Origin: Collinsella sp. MSK.8.10
Lineage (GTDB): Bacteria; Actinomycetota; Coriobacteriia; Coriobacteriales; Coriobacteriaceae
Length of the DNA stretch: 64,000 nucleotides
Reading direction: 5' to 3'
Assembly: GCF_019041915.1 (NCBI RefSeq)
Contig: NZ_JAHPYF010000006.1
Location: 86,656 to 150,655 of the forward strand
Under the pieces are notes generated by a model. It made no database searches. It was not told the DNA's origin and saw nothing but the letters and a program-made list of their open reading frames with translations. The translations under genes and the position numbers were made by a program. Below, piece after piece: positions 42,265 to 51,082 of this stretch (position 1 is the first letter of the stretch; each line of letters opens with the position of its first letter).

Positions 42265-43543
42265 CGCCGAGGCCAAGCGCGTCACATCCATCGCCCGCGC
42301 CATCAACTGGAGCTATATGTGGCGCCGCTTGATGAGCCACATCTGGCTCGATCTGTTACTGTTGGTTATTGCGGCGGCGATCCTCGTCTATGGATACAAC
42401 CAGATGCTGCCCGACGGCGCGTTTACCGCAGGATGGATCCCCGGCGTCGCCGTTCACGGCATGTCGCTGGCGCCTGCGCGCGGCTGGGACCTGGCAACGC
42501 TCACCTATACCGTCGAGCTTGCGCGTACCACCAAGACTTTCCCCCTCGCGCAGGACCTCGTCGCGCTATGGCCTCTCTACCTTGTCGTTGTGGGTTGGCA
42601 GGTCATCAGCGTGCTCGACATGCTCGGCGGCGCCCGTCGCGTGCGCCGCACCATGGCACCGCTCAACGACCTGGCCTTGCGCGTGGACGAGCTCGGCCGT
42701 ATGCAGCTCTCCGGCGGCAAGATGGAAACACTGGAGCAGGCCATCGAGCGCGCAAGCGTCGACTCGCCGAGCGTCACTACCGGCGACGCCGACCTGGCAA
42801 GCATCGAGGTTGCACTCAACCGCCTACTGCGCCAGATGCAAGAGGCCAAACTGCAGCAAATGCGCTTTGTCAACGATGCGAGCCACGAGCTGCGCACGCC
42901 CATCGCGGTGATTCAGGGCTACGTAAACATGCTCGATCGCTGGGGCAAAGACGACCCGGACGTGCTGGCAGAATCTATCGCGTCCCTCAAGGCCGAAAGC
43001 GAGCACATGCAAGAGCTCGTGGAGCAGCTGCTGTTTTTGGCACGCGGCGATGCCGGGCGCACGGTCCTGCGGCGTGCGAATACTAACCTGGCCGCACTGG
43101 TCGACGAGGTATGCGAGGAATCGCAGATGATCGATACCGAGCACACGTATCGGCTGGCCTTTGACGCTGCGCTTGTCAGCGACCCGCGCTGCGACGCGCC
43201 CGTCGACGTGGCGCTCGTGAAGCAGGCTCTGCGCGTGATCGTGCAAAACGCCGCCAAGTACTCGGATGCGGGAACGACCGTCACATTTGGCGTAGCGCCG
43301 GATGCGGGCGCGGGCACGATCGACATAAGCGTTGAGGACGAGGGCATCGGCATGAACCAGGAATCCGCAGCTCACGCGTTTGAACGGTTCTACCGCGCCG
43401 ACAATGCACGCGATGCCGGCGCACAGGGCTCGGGTCTGGGGCTTGCCATTGCCAAGTGGATCGTCGATAGCCATGGCGGCGTCATTGGCGTGACCTCAGT
43501 CGAGGGCGTCGGCAGCCGCTTTACGATTCGCCTGCCGCGCTAG
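42248..43543 (+). CDS. Sensor histidine kinase
   Basis: The 431-residue kinase has two membrane helices (about 30-50 and 108-124) around a ~55-residue outside loop, a HAMP-like linker, the phosphoacceptor His213 in NDASHELRTPIAVIQG, and an ATPase domain with IVQNAAKYS, VEDEGIGM, FYRAD and GSGLGLAIAKW. ATG 42248 lies inside the regulator gene. The stimulus is unknown. It ends at a bidirectional terminator. Confidence 0.92.
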   Translation: MSAARNAEAKRVTSIARAINWSYMWRRLMSHIWLDLLLLVIAAAILVYGYNQMLPDGAFTAGWIPGVAVHGMSLAPARGWDLATLTYTVELARTTKTFPLAQDLVALWPLYLVVVGWQVISVLDMLGGARRVRRTMAPLNDLALRVDELGRMQLSGGKMETLEQAIERASVDSPSVTTGDADLASIEVALNRLLRQMQEAKLQQMRFVNDASHELRTPIAVIQGYVNMLDRWGKDDPDVLAESIASLKAESEHMQELVEQLLFLARGDAGRTVLRRANTNLAALVDEVCEESQMIDTEHTYRLAFDAALVSDPRCDAPVDVALVKQALRVIVQNAAKYSDAGTTVTFGVAPDAGAGTIDISVEDEGIGMNQESAAHAFERFYRADNARDAGAQGSGLGLAIAKWIVDSHGGVIGVTSVEGVGSRFTIRLPR

Positions 43544-43562
43544 GAAGCCCCTCGGCATAAAT

Positions 43563-43596
43563 AAAGGGATAGGGCCACACGGCCCTATCCCTTTTT
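43563..43596. terminator. Bidirectional intrinsic terminator
   Basis: The perfect 14-bp stem AAAGGGATAGGGCC / GGCCCTATCCCTTT with loop ACAC is followed by T-runs in both directions, between the convergent kinase and VOC genes. Confidence 0.92.
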
Positions 43597-43618
43597 GCTA
43601 GCTATGGCAGCTTGTGCG

Positions 43619-43993
43619 CTACTCGCGGCACAGATGCACGGCGAAACCGGCGAACTCGCGCTTAAAGTACACGAGCTTGGTGCTACCGTCGGGCAGCAGC
43701 GCGCGCGACTCTTCGTTGACCTCGAGCCCGCGCTCGGCAAACCACTTCTCGGCCGCATCGATGTCGTTGACGGCAAAGCCGATGTGGCCCTTGGTGCCAC
43801 GACCATTCTGCTTCATGACCTCGACCAGCGAATCGTTAAAGTACGAAACCGGGGTCTCGATAACGGGCAGACCCATCATCGTCGAGAACAGCTCCGCGAT
43901 CTCCAGGGCGTCTGCCGGGTCGGTGGCGTTAATGCCCACATGGGCAACGCGCATGCCAAAGAGCTCGACCGGGTTGGCGTTCTGCTCACTCAT
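43619..43993 (-). CDS. VOC superfamily (glyoxalase-like) protein
   Basis: The 124-residue single-domain protein has paired beta-alpha-beta-beta-beta modules (VAHVGINATDPADALEIAELFS; HIGFAVNDIDAAEKWFAERGL) of the vicinal oxygen chelate fold. Possible metal ligands are the His of VAHVGI, the His of HIGF, and Glu/His residues near the end. The reaction is unknown. It follows an orphan PTS IIB gene by 11 nt, so it may act in sugar use. Confidence 0.83.
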   Translation of the reverse strand: MSEQNANPVELFGMRVAHVGINATDPADALEIAELFSTMMGLPVIETPVSYFNDSLVEVMKQNGRGTKGHIGFAVNDIDAAEKWFAERGLEVNEESRALLPDGSTKLVYFKREFAGFAVHLCRE

Positions 43994-44004
43994 GCAGTCA
44001 GCGC

Positions 44005-44292
44005 CTACTGAGCCATGACGTCAAGAACGGCCTTCTCGGCAGCGACGCGGTTCATGCCGGTCATGAAGGGCACGCCGCTCACGTACGGGCAGGTAAGGCC
44101 CTCGGGGGCAACGGTGGTGGCGATCAGTAGATCGGCGCCCTCGTCGCAAACGTCCTTGGCCTCGGAGATGGCGCACTGCACGATCTCGTACTTGTCGGCG
44201 TAACCGTTGGCGTCGAGCATGGTGGCGACCTTCTGGGCAACGAGCGTGGAAGTAGCAGCGCCAGCACCGCAAGCCAAAACAATCTTCTTCAT
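44005..44292 (-). CDS. PTS sugar transporter subunit IIB (galactitol/lactose type)
   Basis: The 95-residue protein is a complete EIIB domain, carrying the phosphorylatable Cys8 in LACGAGAATSTLVAQKV, as in GatB/SgcB-type proteins. EIIB passes phosphate from EIIA to the sugar in EIIC. No IIA or IIC is adjacent, so it is an orphan subunit next to the VOC gene. AGGGAG lies 9 nt upstream. Confidence 0.87.
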   Translation of the reverse strand: MKKIVLACGAGAATSTLVAQKVATMLDANGYADKYEIVQCAISEAKDVCDEGADLLIATTVAPEGLTCPYVSGVPFMTGMNRVAAEKAVLDVMAQ

Positions 44293-44394
44293 AGGTAATG
44301 TCTCCCTTCATGGTTTACTTTAGGTAAGTGTACCGCAGCGAGCGATGGCGCTCGGCCTCGATGCGCTTTTATGCCAGTTTGCTTGCACGCCGCG

Positions 44395-44400
44395 TATAAT
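44395..44400 (+). promoter_or_regulatory. Candidate -10 box of the TPR-like gene
   Basis: A consensus TATAAT lies 55 nt before ATG 44456; no convincing -35 is seen at 16-18 nt. Confidence 0.4.
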
Positions 44401-44455
44401 ACATCTAGCACGTGTTGTCATACCGCTCGCTTTACGAGCGACTAAGGACTCTAAA

Positions 44456-45079
44456 ATGCCCGATTCCCGCACCCTCTGGACCGCCGTCGTCATTATTTGT
44501 ATCGCCATATCGGTGTTCTTTAGCGTAAAAAAACGCACCACGTTTAAGCGCCTGCAACAGCTTATGGCTGCCAAGCAGTGGGACGAGTTCGATCGTTTGC
44601 TCGATGGCAAACTCACCAGCATGCTGTACCCGCGCTATAACCGCGACTACCTGCGCCTGAACTCCTATCTGCTGCGCGAGGACCACAAGCGCGCCGACGA
44701 GATGTTCGATTTGCTGCTGGGACTCAATCTGCCCAAGATGCAGCGCGTCGACCTGGTGATTAAGGCCTTTAACTACTACGTTGGCCAGGAGGACCGCAAA
44801 AAGTCCAAGGAGCTGCTGCACGAGATCAAAGGCTTTGAGGGCGGCCAGGCCGAGGCAGTCGCACACGAATGCCAACTGATGTACGACACGATGATCCTCA
44901 AGCGCCACAACGACATTCCCGAGCTGGAGCGCATGCTCAAGGAGGCCGGTGACGACAAGGTCAAGAGCTGCCGCTTGGAGTATCTGTTGGCTCTGCAGTA
45001 CAAGAACAAGGGCGACGAAGCCAAGTTCCAGGAGTTCCTGGAGAAGTCGGGCCAACACTCGATGGCCGTCAACGCGTAA
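44456..45079 (+). CDS. Membrane-anchored helical-repeat (TPR-like) protein
   Basis: The 207-residue protein has an N-terminal membrane helix (about 6-24, LWTAVVIICIAISVFFSV) followed by ~175 residues of helical hairpins resembling degenerate TPR repeats (LQQLMAAKQWDEFDRLL, RADEMFDLLLGLN, KGDEAKFQEFLEKSG). This suggests a scaffold in the envelope, but no family is recognised. ATG 44456 has AAGGA 8 nt upstream; an earlier in-frame ATG at 44345 overlaps the promoter region. It is just upstream of tRNA-Leu. Confidence 0.75.
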   Translation: MPDSRTLWTAVVIICIAISVFFSVKKRTTFKRLQQLMAAKQWDEFDRLLDGKLTSMLYPRYNRDYLRLNSYLLREDHKRADEMFDLLLGLNLPKMQRVDLVIKAFNYYVGQEDRKKSKELLHEIKGFEGGQAEAVAHECQLMYDTMILKRHNDIPELERMLKEAGDDKVKSCRLEYLLALQYKNKGDEAKFQEFLEKSGQHSMAVNA

Positions 45080-45110
45080 CGGACGGCTTGTGCTAGACTT
45101 CTAGTCTCAC

Positions 45111-45195
45111 GGGGGCGTGGCGGAATTGGCATACGCAGGAGACTTAAAATCTCTCGCCGCAAGGATTGTGGGTTCGAGTCCCACCGCCCCTACCA
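45111..45195 (+). tRNA. tRNA-Leu (anticodon UAA)
   Basis: The 85-nt sequence folds as a class II tRNA. The acceptor stem GGGGGCG / CGCCCCT (with a G-U first pair) is followed by A and an encoded CCA. The anticodon arm GGAGACTTAAAATCTC contains TAA, the long variable arm is CTCGCCGCAAGGATT, and the T arm is GTGGGTTCGAGTCCCAC. The long variable arm and UAA anticodon identify leucine. Confidence 0.93.
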
Positions 45196-45206
45196 TATGG
45201 AGCTTT

Positions 45207-45244
45207 CGAGCCCGTGTCCCCAAGGGATGCGGGCTCGTCTCTTT
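45207..45244 (+). terminator. tRNA-Leu terminator
   Basis: The stem CGAGCCCG / CGGGCTCG is followed by TCTCTTTT, 11 nt after the tRNA. Confidence 0.85.
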
Positions 45245-45263
45245 TGGACGCCGGTGGGGCTCT

Positions 45264-45332
45264 AAGTTGCGGTGGAATAGGGACTGTTTGGTGCCCGAAA
45301 GGGCGATTTTAGTCCGCATTTCACCGCAACTT
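45264..45332. repeat. 69-bp nested palindrome at the ppx 3' end
   Basis: Perfect 11-bp outer arms AAGTTGCGGTG / CACCGCAACTT enclose shorter matched stems (AAT/ATT, GACT/AGTC, GCCC/GGGC). The left half contains AGGGACTG. It ends 2 nt before the ppx stop. Confidence 0.85.
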
Positions 45333-45334
45333 AT

Positions 45335-46336
45335 TTAGAGGGTGCTGAGAGTGGGGGTCCAGGCGATGGTGGGAGTCACGCCGTCGAGAACCTCGTTGAT
45401 GGTGGCGGCCATGCCAGCGAGTAGGCTGTTCTCGCTTACGGTGAGCGTCTTGTAGCCGCCGGCTCGCATGAGCTCGCGGATCACCACGGCGCCAGCCAGA
45501 ATCACGCTCGCGCGCTTGGGCTGCACGCCCGGCAGCGCAGCGATACCCTCCACACCCAGCGTAGACATACGATCGATGGCGGCCGAGATCTGCTCCAGCG
45601 AAAGCTCGCGCAGGTGCACAAAGTTCGAGTCGTACGGCTCCAATTCGTGGACCAGCGCCACGAGCGTGGTGACGGTACCGCCCACCGCAACGAGGCGCTC
45701 GGCGCGCGCAAAGTCGCTGGGCAGGCCCTCAAAATAGGCGGAGAACTGCTCGCCCGCCCACGCGGCGGCAGCCGCAAGCTCGCCGTCCGTGGGCGGCAAC
45801 GCGGAGAAGAAGCGCTCCGTCACGCGACGGCAACCGATGTCCAGTGAGCGCGTTCCCTCCAGCGCAAAGACCCCGCGCTCAGGCGCATAGACGCCCGTCG
45901 CGAGCTCCGTGGAGCCGCCGCCCGAATCGGCGACGATGATGCACTCGCCAGCAAAGTCGTGTGCCACGCCAAAAAACGTCAGGCGCGCCTCGACCTCGCC
46001 CGGAATCACCTGCGGTTCGAGCCCCAGCTCGCGCAGGCCGTCCAGCAGCAGCACGGCGTTGGATGCATCGCGCGCGGCGCTCGTGCACGTGGTGCAGATG
46101 CACGCGGCCCCAAAGGCACGGGCTTCGTCCACAAACATGCGGCACGCAGCAAGCACGCGCTCAACGGCCGCCTCGCAAAAGCGCCCCGTCGCGTCCACGC
46201 CCTCGCCCAAGTCGGTAATCTCGGTATGCTTGGACGATTCCATGATCGCCCCGCCCTCGACCTGGGCCAACACCAGTCGCGACGACACCGTTCCCAGGTC
46301 GATCGCCGCCACCTTATAGCGTTTGCAATTTGTCAT
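45335..46336 (-). CDS. ppx: Exopolyphosphatase / pppGpp phosphohydrolase (Ppx/GppA family)
   Basis: The enzyme removes phosphate from polyphosphate or pppGpp. The 333-residue protein is the ASKHA two-lobed core without C-terminal extension, with AAIDLGTVSSRLVLAQV at the start, IPGEVEARLTFFGV, the phosphate loop IVADSGGGSTELA and VAVGGTVTTLVAL. Which substrate it prefers cannot be read from sequence. divIC ends 20 nt upstream, so they likely share a transcript. Confidence 0.9.
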   Translation of the reverse strand: MTNCKRYKVAAIDLGTVSSRLVLAQVEGGAIMESSKHTEITDLGEGVDATGRFCEAAVERVLAACRMFVDEARAFGAACICTTCTSAARDASNAVLLLDGLRELGLEPQVIPGEVEARLTFFGVAHDFAGECIIVADSGGGSTELATGVYAPERGVFALEGTRSLDIGCRRVTERFFSALPPTDGELAAAAAWAGEQFSAYFEGLPSDFARAERLVAVGGTVTTLVALVHELEPYDSNFVHLRELSLEQISAAIDRMSTLGVEGIAALPGVQPKRASVILAGAVVIRELMRAGGYKTLTVSENSLLAGMAATINEVLDGVTPTIAWTPTLSTL

Positions 46337-46356
46337 TGCGGGCTCCCCTCCGGGCG

Positions 46357-47118
46357 CTATTTGCCGTTGGACACGACCGTCTGGCCCTCGACACCGTTAA
46401 ACCCAAACAGTATGTCGAGCGCCTGGATGTACCACGGCGCATCCTTACCGACTTCTTCGATTTCCTTGGCAACTTCGCTGGCCTTCTTGGCGTTCGACGA
46501 CTTCTTGCTCGACGACGAGTCCGAATCGTCATCCAAGCCCAGCACGTCAATTTTGGTCTCGCCGGGCATTACCAGGCCCAGGCCCTCGGACGCCGCGTCC
46601 TTAATGCCCTCCTCCGAGAGCAGTTTGTCGACGCTTTTTTGCAGCTCATCATTGTATTGCTGACGAATCTCGACCTGCTTGGCCAAGATATCGCTCGAAC
46701 GCTTTGCCACGTACAGATCGCGCACGGGGAAATACAGGCTCACGAGCACCAGGGCAACGACAATGCCGATGAATAGCCCTCGCTGAGGACCGTGGGTAAA
46801 GTCGTAAATTGCCTTGACCACCGCGTTGTCGTTGGCGTAGTGCATAAAGTCCGAGCCCGAAAAACGGTTCGAGGGCCTGGTCGACTTTTCGTGCGTTTGA
46901 GCCGAGGGGCGCTGAGCATGCGTCGGGCGCGCCGAACGTGGCGGGCGGTCCGTTGACGTATTCATTTGAGCATGGGGGTGTGAGGCACTTGGCGGACGCT
47001 GCGCGCGGTGATCGACGCCGCCGTAACCAGACCCGCCAAGCTGCGCGGTACGCGCACGACGAGACGACGGCTCACGCGAACCGGCGGAATAGTACCTGTT
47101 GTCGTAAATCTGATCCAT
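46357..47118 (-). CDS. FtsB/DivIC-type septum formation initiator
   Basis: DivIC-like proteins stabilise the division machinery with FtsL. The 253-residue protein has a ~125-residue polar, Arg/Ser/Pro-rich cytosolic part, one membrane helix (about 130-150, GLFIGIVVALVLVSLYFP), and a coiled coil (SSDILAKQVEIRQQYNDELQ). The C-terminal EEGIKDAASEGLGLVMPGE matches the family's acidic signature. ATG 47118 has AAGG 5 nt upstream. Position between eno and ppx is the usual actinobacterial eno-divIC-ppx order. Confidence 0.87.
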   Translation of the reverse strand: MDQIYDNRYYSAGSREPSSRRARTAQLGGSGYGGVDHRAQRPPSASHPHAQMNTSTDRPPRSARPTHAQRPSAQTHEKSTRPSNRFSGSDFMHYANDNAVVKAIYDFTHGPQRGLFIGIVVALVLVSLYFPVRDLYVAKRSSDILAKQVEIRQQYNDELQKSVDKLLSEEGIKDAASEGLGLVMPGETKIDVLGLDDDSDSSSSKKSSNAKKASEVAKEIEEVGKDAPWYIQALDILFGFNGVEGQTVVSNGK

Positions 47119-47209
47119 GTGCGCCTTGTGCGGTTGAGGTTTGTTTGCGCTAAGTCCTTTAGTTATAGCACGAGCGCCTGCACCGCCTTCGCCAGCCTTT
47201 GCTCGACAT

Positions 47210-47241
47210 AAAAAAGGCGCTGAGCCATATGGCCCAGCGCC
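47210..47241 (-). terminator. eno terminator
   Basis: The stem GGCGCTGRGCC / GGCYCAGCGCC with loop ATAT is followed on the minus strand by TTTTTTA. Confidence 0.88.
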
Positions 47242-47312
47242 AATAGTGCTTTGCGGCATCCAGCCAAGGCGGGGCGGAACCGAGTCAACCCCGCCCCGCG
47301 AGTACCACTTGT

Positions 47313-48614
<1,302 letters not shown>

Positions 48615-48744
48615 TCACTTGGAAACGTAGTTGATGCAAGCGACTGGCCGACTGTGCACCGTCGGTGCGTCTCCGTAAGTTAGCCTTGTCGCACTTTTTG
48701 CATTATGCCCTAAGTTAGCCGAGGGATACACTTGTTTTTCGAAA

Positions 48745-48787
48745 AATTTAGCGGGAACGATGAGGCGTGTCAGCCCGTCGTTCCCGC
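48745..48787 (-). terminator. mazG terminator
   Basis: The perfect 10-bp stem GCGGGAACGA / TCGTTCCCGC is followed on the minus strand by TAAATTTTTC. Confidence 0.85.
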
Positions 48788-48791
48788 AGTC

Positions 48792-49652
48792 TTACTCCCC
48801 TGCCTTTGCTGCGTCCCACAGGTCGTTGAGCCCATGGGTCGAAAGCTCGGCAAGATCAACGTGGGCATCGGCCGCCATCTGTTCCATCGCAGCCCAGCGA
48901 CGGCGAAACTTGGCCGTGCTCGCGCGCAGGGCGCTCTCGGCGTCGATACCCTCCTTGCGCGCGACGTTGACCAGGGCAAAGAGCAGATCGCCAAACTCCA
49001 TTTCGCGCTCGGGCGAGCCAGGGGCCTCGGCCTCAAACTCGGCACGCTCCTCGGCAACCTCGTCCCACACGTCCTGGACCGTCTCCCACTCAAAGCCTAC
49101 GGCGGCCGCCTTGCGTGACACCTTCTGCGCCTGCATCAACGCCGGCAGATGCGTGGGCACGCCATCGAGCAGACCCTCGGGCGCGGCCTCGCCCGCCGCC
49201 ACGGCCTTGTCCTTGGCGGCTTTCTCGGCAAGCTTGACCTCGTCCCAAATCTTGAGCACCTCGTCGGAGCTCTCGGCATCCGCATCGCCAAACACGTGCG
49301 GGTGGCGGCGAATGAGCTTGGCGTCGATATCGCGCGCCACGTCGGCCAGCGTAAACTCGCCGGCGTCGGCAGCAATCTGCGCATGCAGCACGACCTGCAT
49401 GAGCACGTCACCCAGTTCCTCGCGCAGGTGAACCGCGTCGTCCGCCTCGATGCAGTCGAGCGCCTCGTAGGCCTCCTCGATCATGTTCTTGCCGATGCTG
49501 CGGTGCGTCTGCTCGCGGTCCCACGGGCAGCCATCGGGCTGACGCAGACGCCAGATGGTCTGCACCAGATGCTGCAGCTCGGCCGACGCGTCTATCAGCG
49601 TGGGCAGATCGCGCGAGCCCTCGGCATTTTGCTGAGCCATATGCTGCGCCAT
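48792..49652 (-). CDS. mazG: Nucleoside triphosphate pyrophosphohydrolase MazG
   Basis: MazG hydrolyses (d)NTPs to monophosphates, cleaning the nucleotide pool. The 286-residue protein has two MazG domains: the first with CPWDREQTH and the metal motif EEAYE...EELGDVL, the second with GFEW and EERAEF...EFGDLLFALVN. ATG 49652 is chosen since a strong GGAGGAGG lies upstream; that site overlaps the stop of the preceding phosphoesterase gene. The frame opens earlier at 49760. Confidence 0.93.
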   Translation of the reverse strand: MAQHMAQQNAEGSRDLPTLIDASAELQHLVQTIWRLRQPDGCPWDREQTHRSIGKNMIEEAYEALDCIEADDAVHLREELGDVLMQVVLHAQIAADAGEFTLADVARDIDAKLIRRHPHVFGDADAESSDEVLKIWDEVKLAEKAAKDKAVAAGEAAPEGLLDGVPTHLPALMQAQKVSRKAAAVGFEWETVQDVWDEVAEERAEFEAEAPGSPEREMEFGDLLFALVNVARKEGIDAESALRASTAKFRRRWAAMEQMAADAHVDLAELSTHGLNDLWDAAKAGE

Positions 49653-49654
49653 GG

Positions 49655-50203
49655 TTAGTCCTCCTCCAGGATCACGTGGCGGAACGCGCCGCCCTCGTAG
49701 ATGCCGTAGCTGTGCGAGCCGTCCTTGGGGATGCTCACGCTGCCGGGGTTGAAGAGCCACAGGCCCGGGTGCGCGGCGCTTTCCTCGTTGACCTTGATGT
49801 GCGTGTGGCCGTAGACGAGCGCGGAGCCCTCGGGCAGCGCGGGCGCGTGGTCGACGCTGTTGTGCATGCCGGCGCCAAAGACATGGCCGTGCGTCAGGAA
49901 CAGCTCGCGGCCGGTCTCGTCAAACAGCGTGGCGTAGTCGGCCATGACGGGGAAGTCGAGGACCATCTGGTCGACCTCAGCGTCGCAGTTGCCGCGCACC
50001 GCGATGATGCGGTCGGCTAGGGCGTTGAGCAGCGGAATCACGCGCTTGGGAGCATAGTCGCGCGGCAGGTCGTTGCGCGGACCGTGATAAAGCAGGTCGC
50101 CCAGCAGGACGATGCGGTCGGGCTGCTCGGACTCAATGGCGGCGCAGAGGCGCTCGGTCCAGTATGCCGAGCCGTGGATGTCGGAAGCGATGAGGTATTT
50201 CAT
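49655..50203 (-). CDS. yfcE: YfcE family phosphodiesterase
   Basis: The 182-residue metallophosphoesterase has the motifs ASDIHG, LLGDLLYHGP, VRGNCDAEVD, LTHGH, VYGHTHIK and NPGSVSIP, the YfcE/MJ0936 pattern. Such enzymes hydrolyse phosphodiesters in vitro; the cell substrate is unknown. ATG 50203 has AAAGGA 5 nt upstream. It is coupled to mazG. Confidence 0.9.
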   Translation of the reverse strand: MKYLIASDIHGSAYWTERLCAAIESEQPDRIVLLGDLLYHGPRNDLPRDYAPKRVIPLLNALADRIIAVRGNCDAEVDQMVLDFPVMADYATLFDETGRELFLTHGHVFGAGMHNSVDHAPALPEGSALVYGHTHIKVNEESAAHPGLWLFNPGSVSIPKDGSHSYGIYEGGAFRHVILEED

Positions 50204-50256
50204 GGTGGTCCTTTCGGTGAGGTTGATGGGGTGGGTGTGGCGCGTCGCCGACCGTG

Positions 50257-50742
50257 TCACTCAAATTGCAGAGCCGCGGCTTGTGCTGCCTGCATCACGC
50301 GCTGGAGCGGCACACCGTGCTCGCGGGCAAGGCGGGCGCAGTCCTCGTACTCGGGCGCTGCACGCTCGCTGCCGTCGGGCAGGGTGGCCACCTTGACGGA
50401 CACCTCGCCCCATGGCGTCGTCACCTGCTCAAAGCGGCGTGGCAGGCAAACGCGTTCCATGACCTGGCGACGGATGCCATTGGTCGTGGTTTCCAAAAAG
50501 ATGATCGTCTGCAGGCGCTCGATGTCCTCGTGGGCGCAGATTACCTGCAGCTGCCAGCCGGGGCGGCCTTTCTTGCAATAGACGGGCAGCCAGTGCACCT
50601 CGCGCGCACCCGCCTCGCGCAGGCGGTCGGCGGCGTAGGCAAGCACCTCGGGCGACGCGTCATCGATATCGCATTCCAGCTTGACGATAGTCTCGGGCGC
50701 ATCGGTCTCGCGGGACAGCGGGGATGTGCTATCGCATTGCAT
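50257..50742 (-). CDS. Stand-alone LarC2-like nickel-insertion protein
   Basis: LarC inserts nickel into the pincer cofactor of lactate racemase and relatives; in Lactobacillus the LarC1 and LarC2 parts are joined by a ribosomal frameshift. This 161-residue protein matches the LarC2 (C-terminal DUF111) part: VKLECDIDDASPEVLAYAAD, LPVYCKKGRPGWQLQVIC, FEQVTTPWGEVSVKVA and APEYEDCARLAREHGVPL. The LarC1 half is not upstream. AAAGGA lies 10 nt before ATG 50742. It sits 53 nt before yfcE. Confidence 0.82.
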   Translation of the reverse strand: MQCDSTSPLSRETDAPETIVKLECDIDDASPEVLAYAADRLREAGAREVHWLPVYCKKGRPGWQLQVICAHEDIERLQTIIFLETTTNGIRRQVMERVCLPRRFEQVTTPWGEVSVKVATLPDGSERAAPEYEDCARLAREHGVPLQRVMQAAQAAALQFE

Positions 50743-51082
50743 ACGGTCCGGATCCTTTCCGCACGGGCTCGTTTTGTTCACCCAAACGCTAGCACATCGC
50801 AGGCGGTGCAGGGGCGACGTCATGGGATAGGTGCGACTTTTGCTGGGCGCAAGTGCTGGCGCGCTCCAACGCCGGCCCGCTTCACTCAAACGTGTACGTC
50901 AGCCTCCAAACATGTCATTTTTTGCAGCTTTTGGAGGCTGATGTACATGTTTTGAGAGCACAAGCGAGGCCGCACCGCGCGTCGCGCAGCCTTTCCAATC
51001 GATTTCGACCCCCCGCGTGCCCGGCGTGTTGAGAGCTGCGCCATTACAATGAAGCGGATTCGCTTGACGCAAAGGAGCCGCC
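50743..51082. other. Divergent gap with a palindrome
   Basis: This 340-bp region between larC2-like (minus) and the PHP gene (plus) contains one palindrome at 50894-50946; no promoter stands out and no LarC1 coding sequence is present. Confidence 0.6.
50894..50946. repeat. 53-bp inverted repeat
   Basis: Arms GTACGTCAGCCTCCAAA and TTTGGAGGCTGATGTAC pair over 17 nt with one G-U/mismatch position around a 19-nt loop. It has no T-run, so it is not a simple terminator. Confidence 0.7.

Noticed and set aside
50743..51082. LarC1 half joined to LarC2 by frameshift, as in Lactobacillus
   Set aside because: All frames upstream of 50742 are short and none resembles LarC1.
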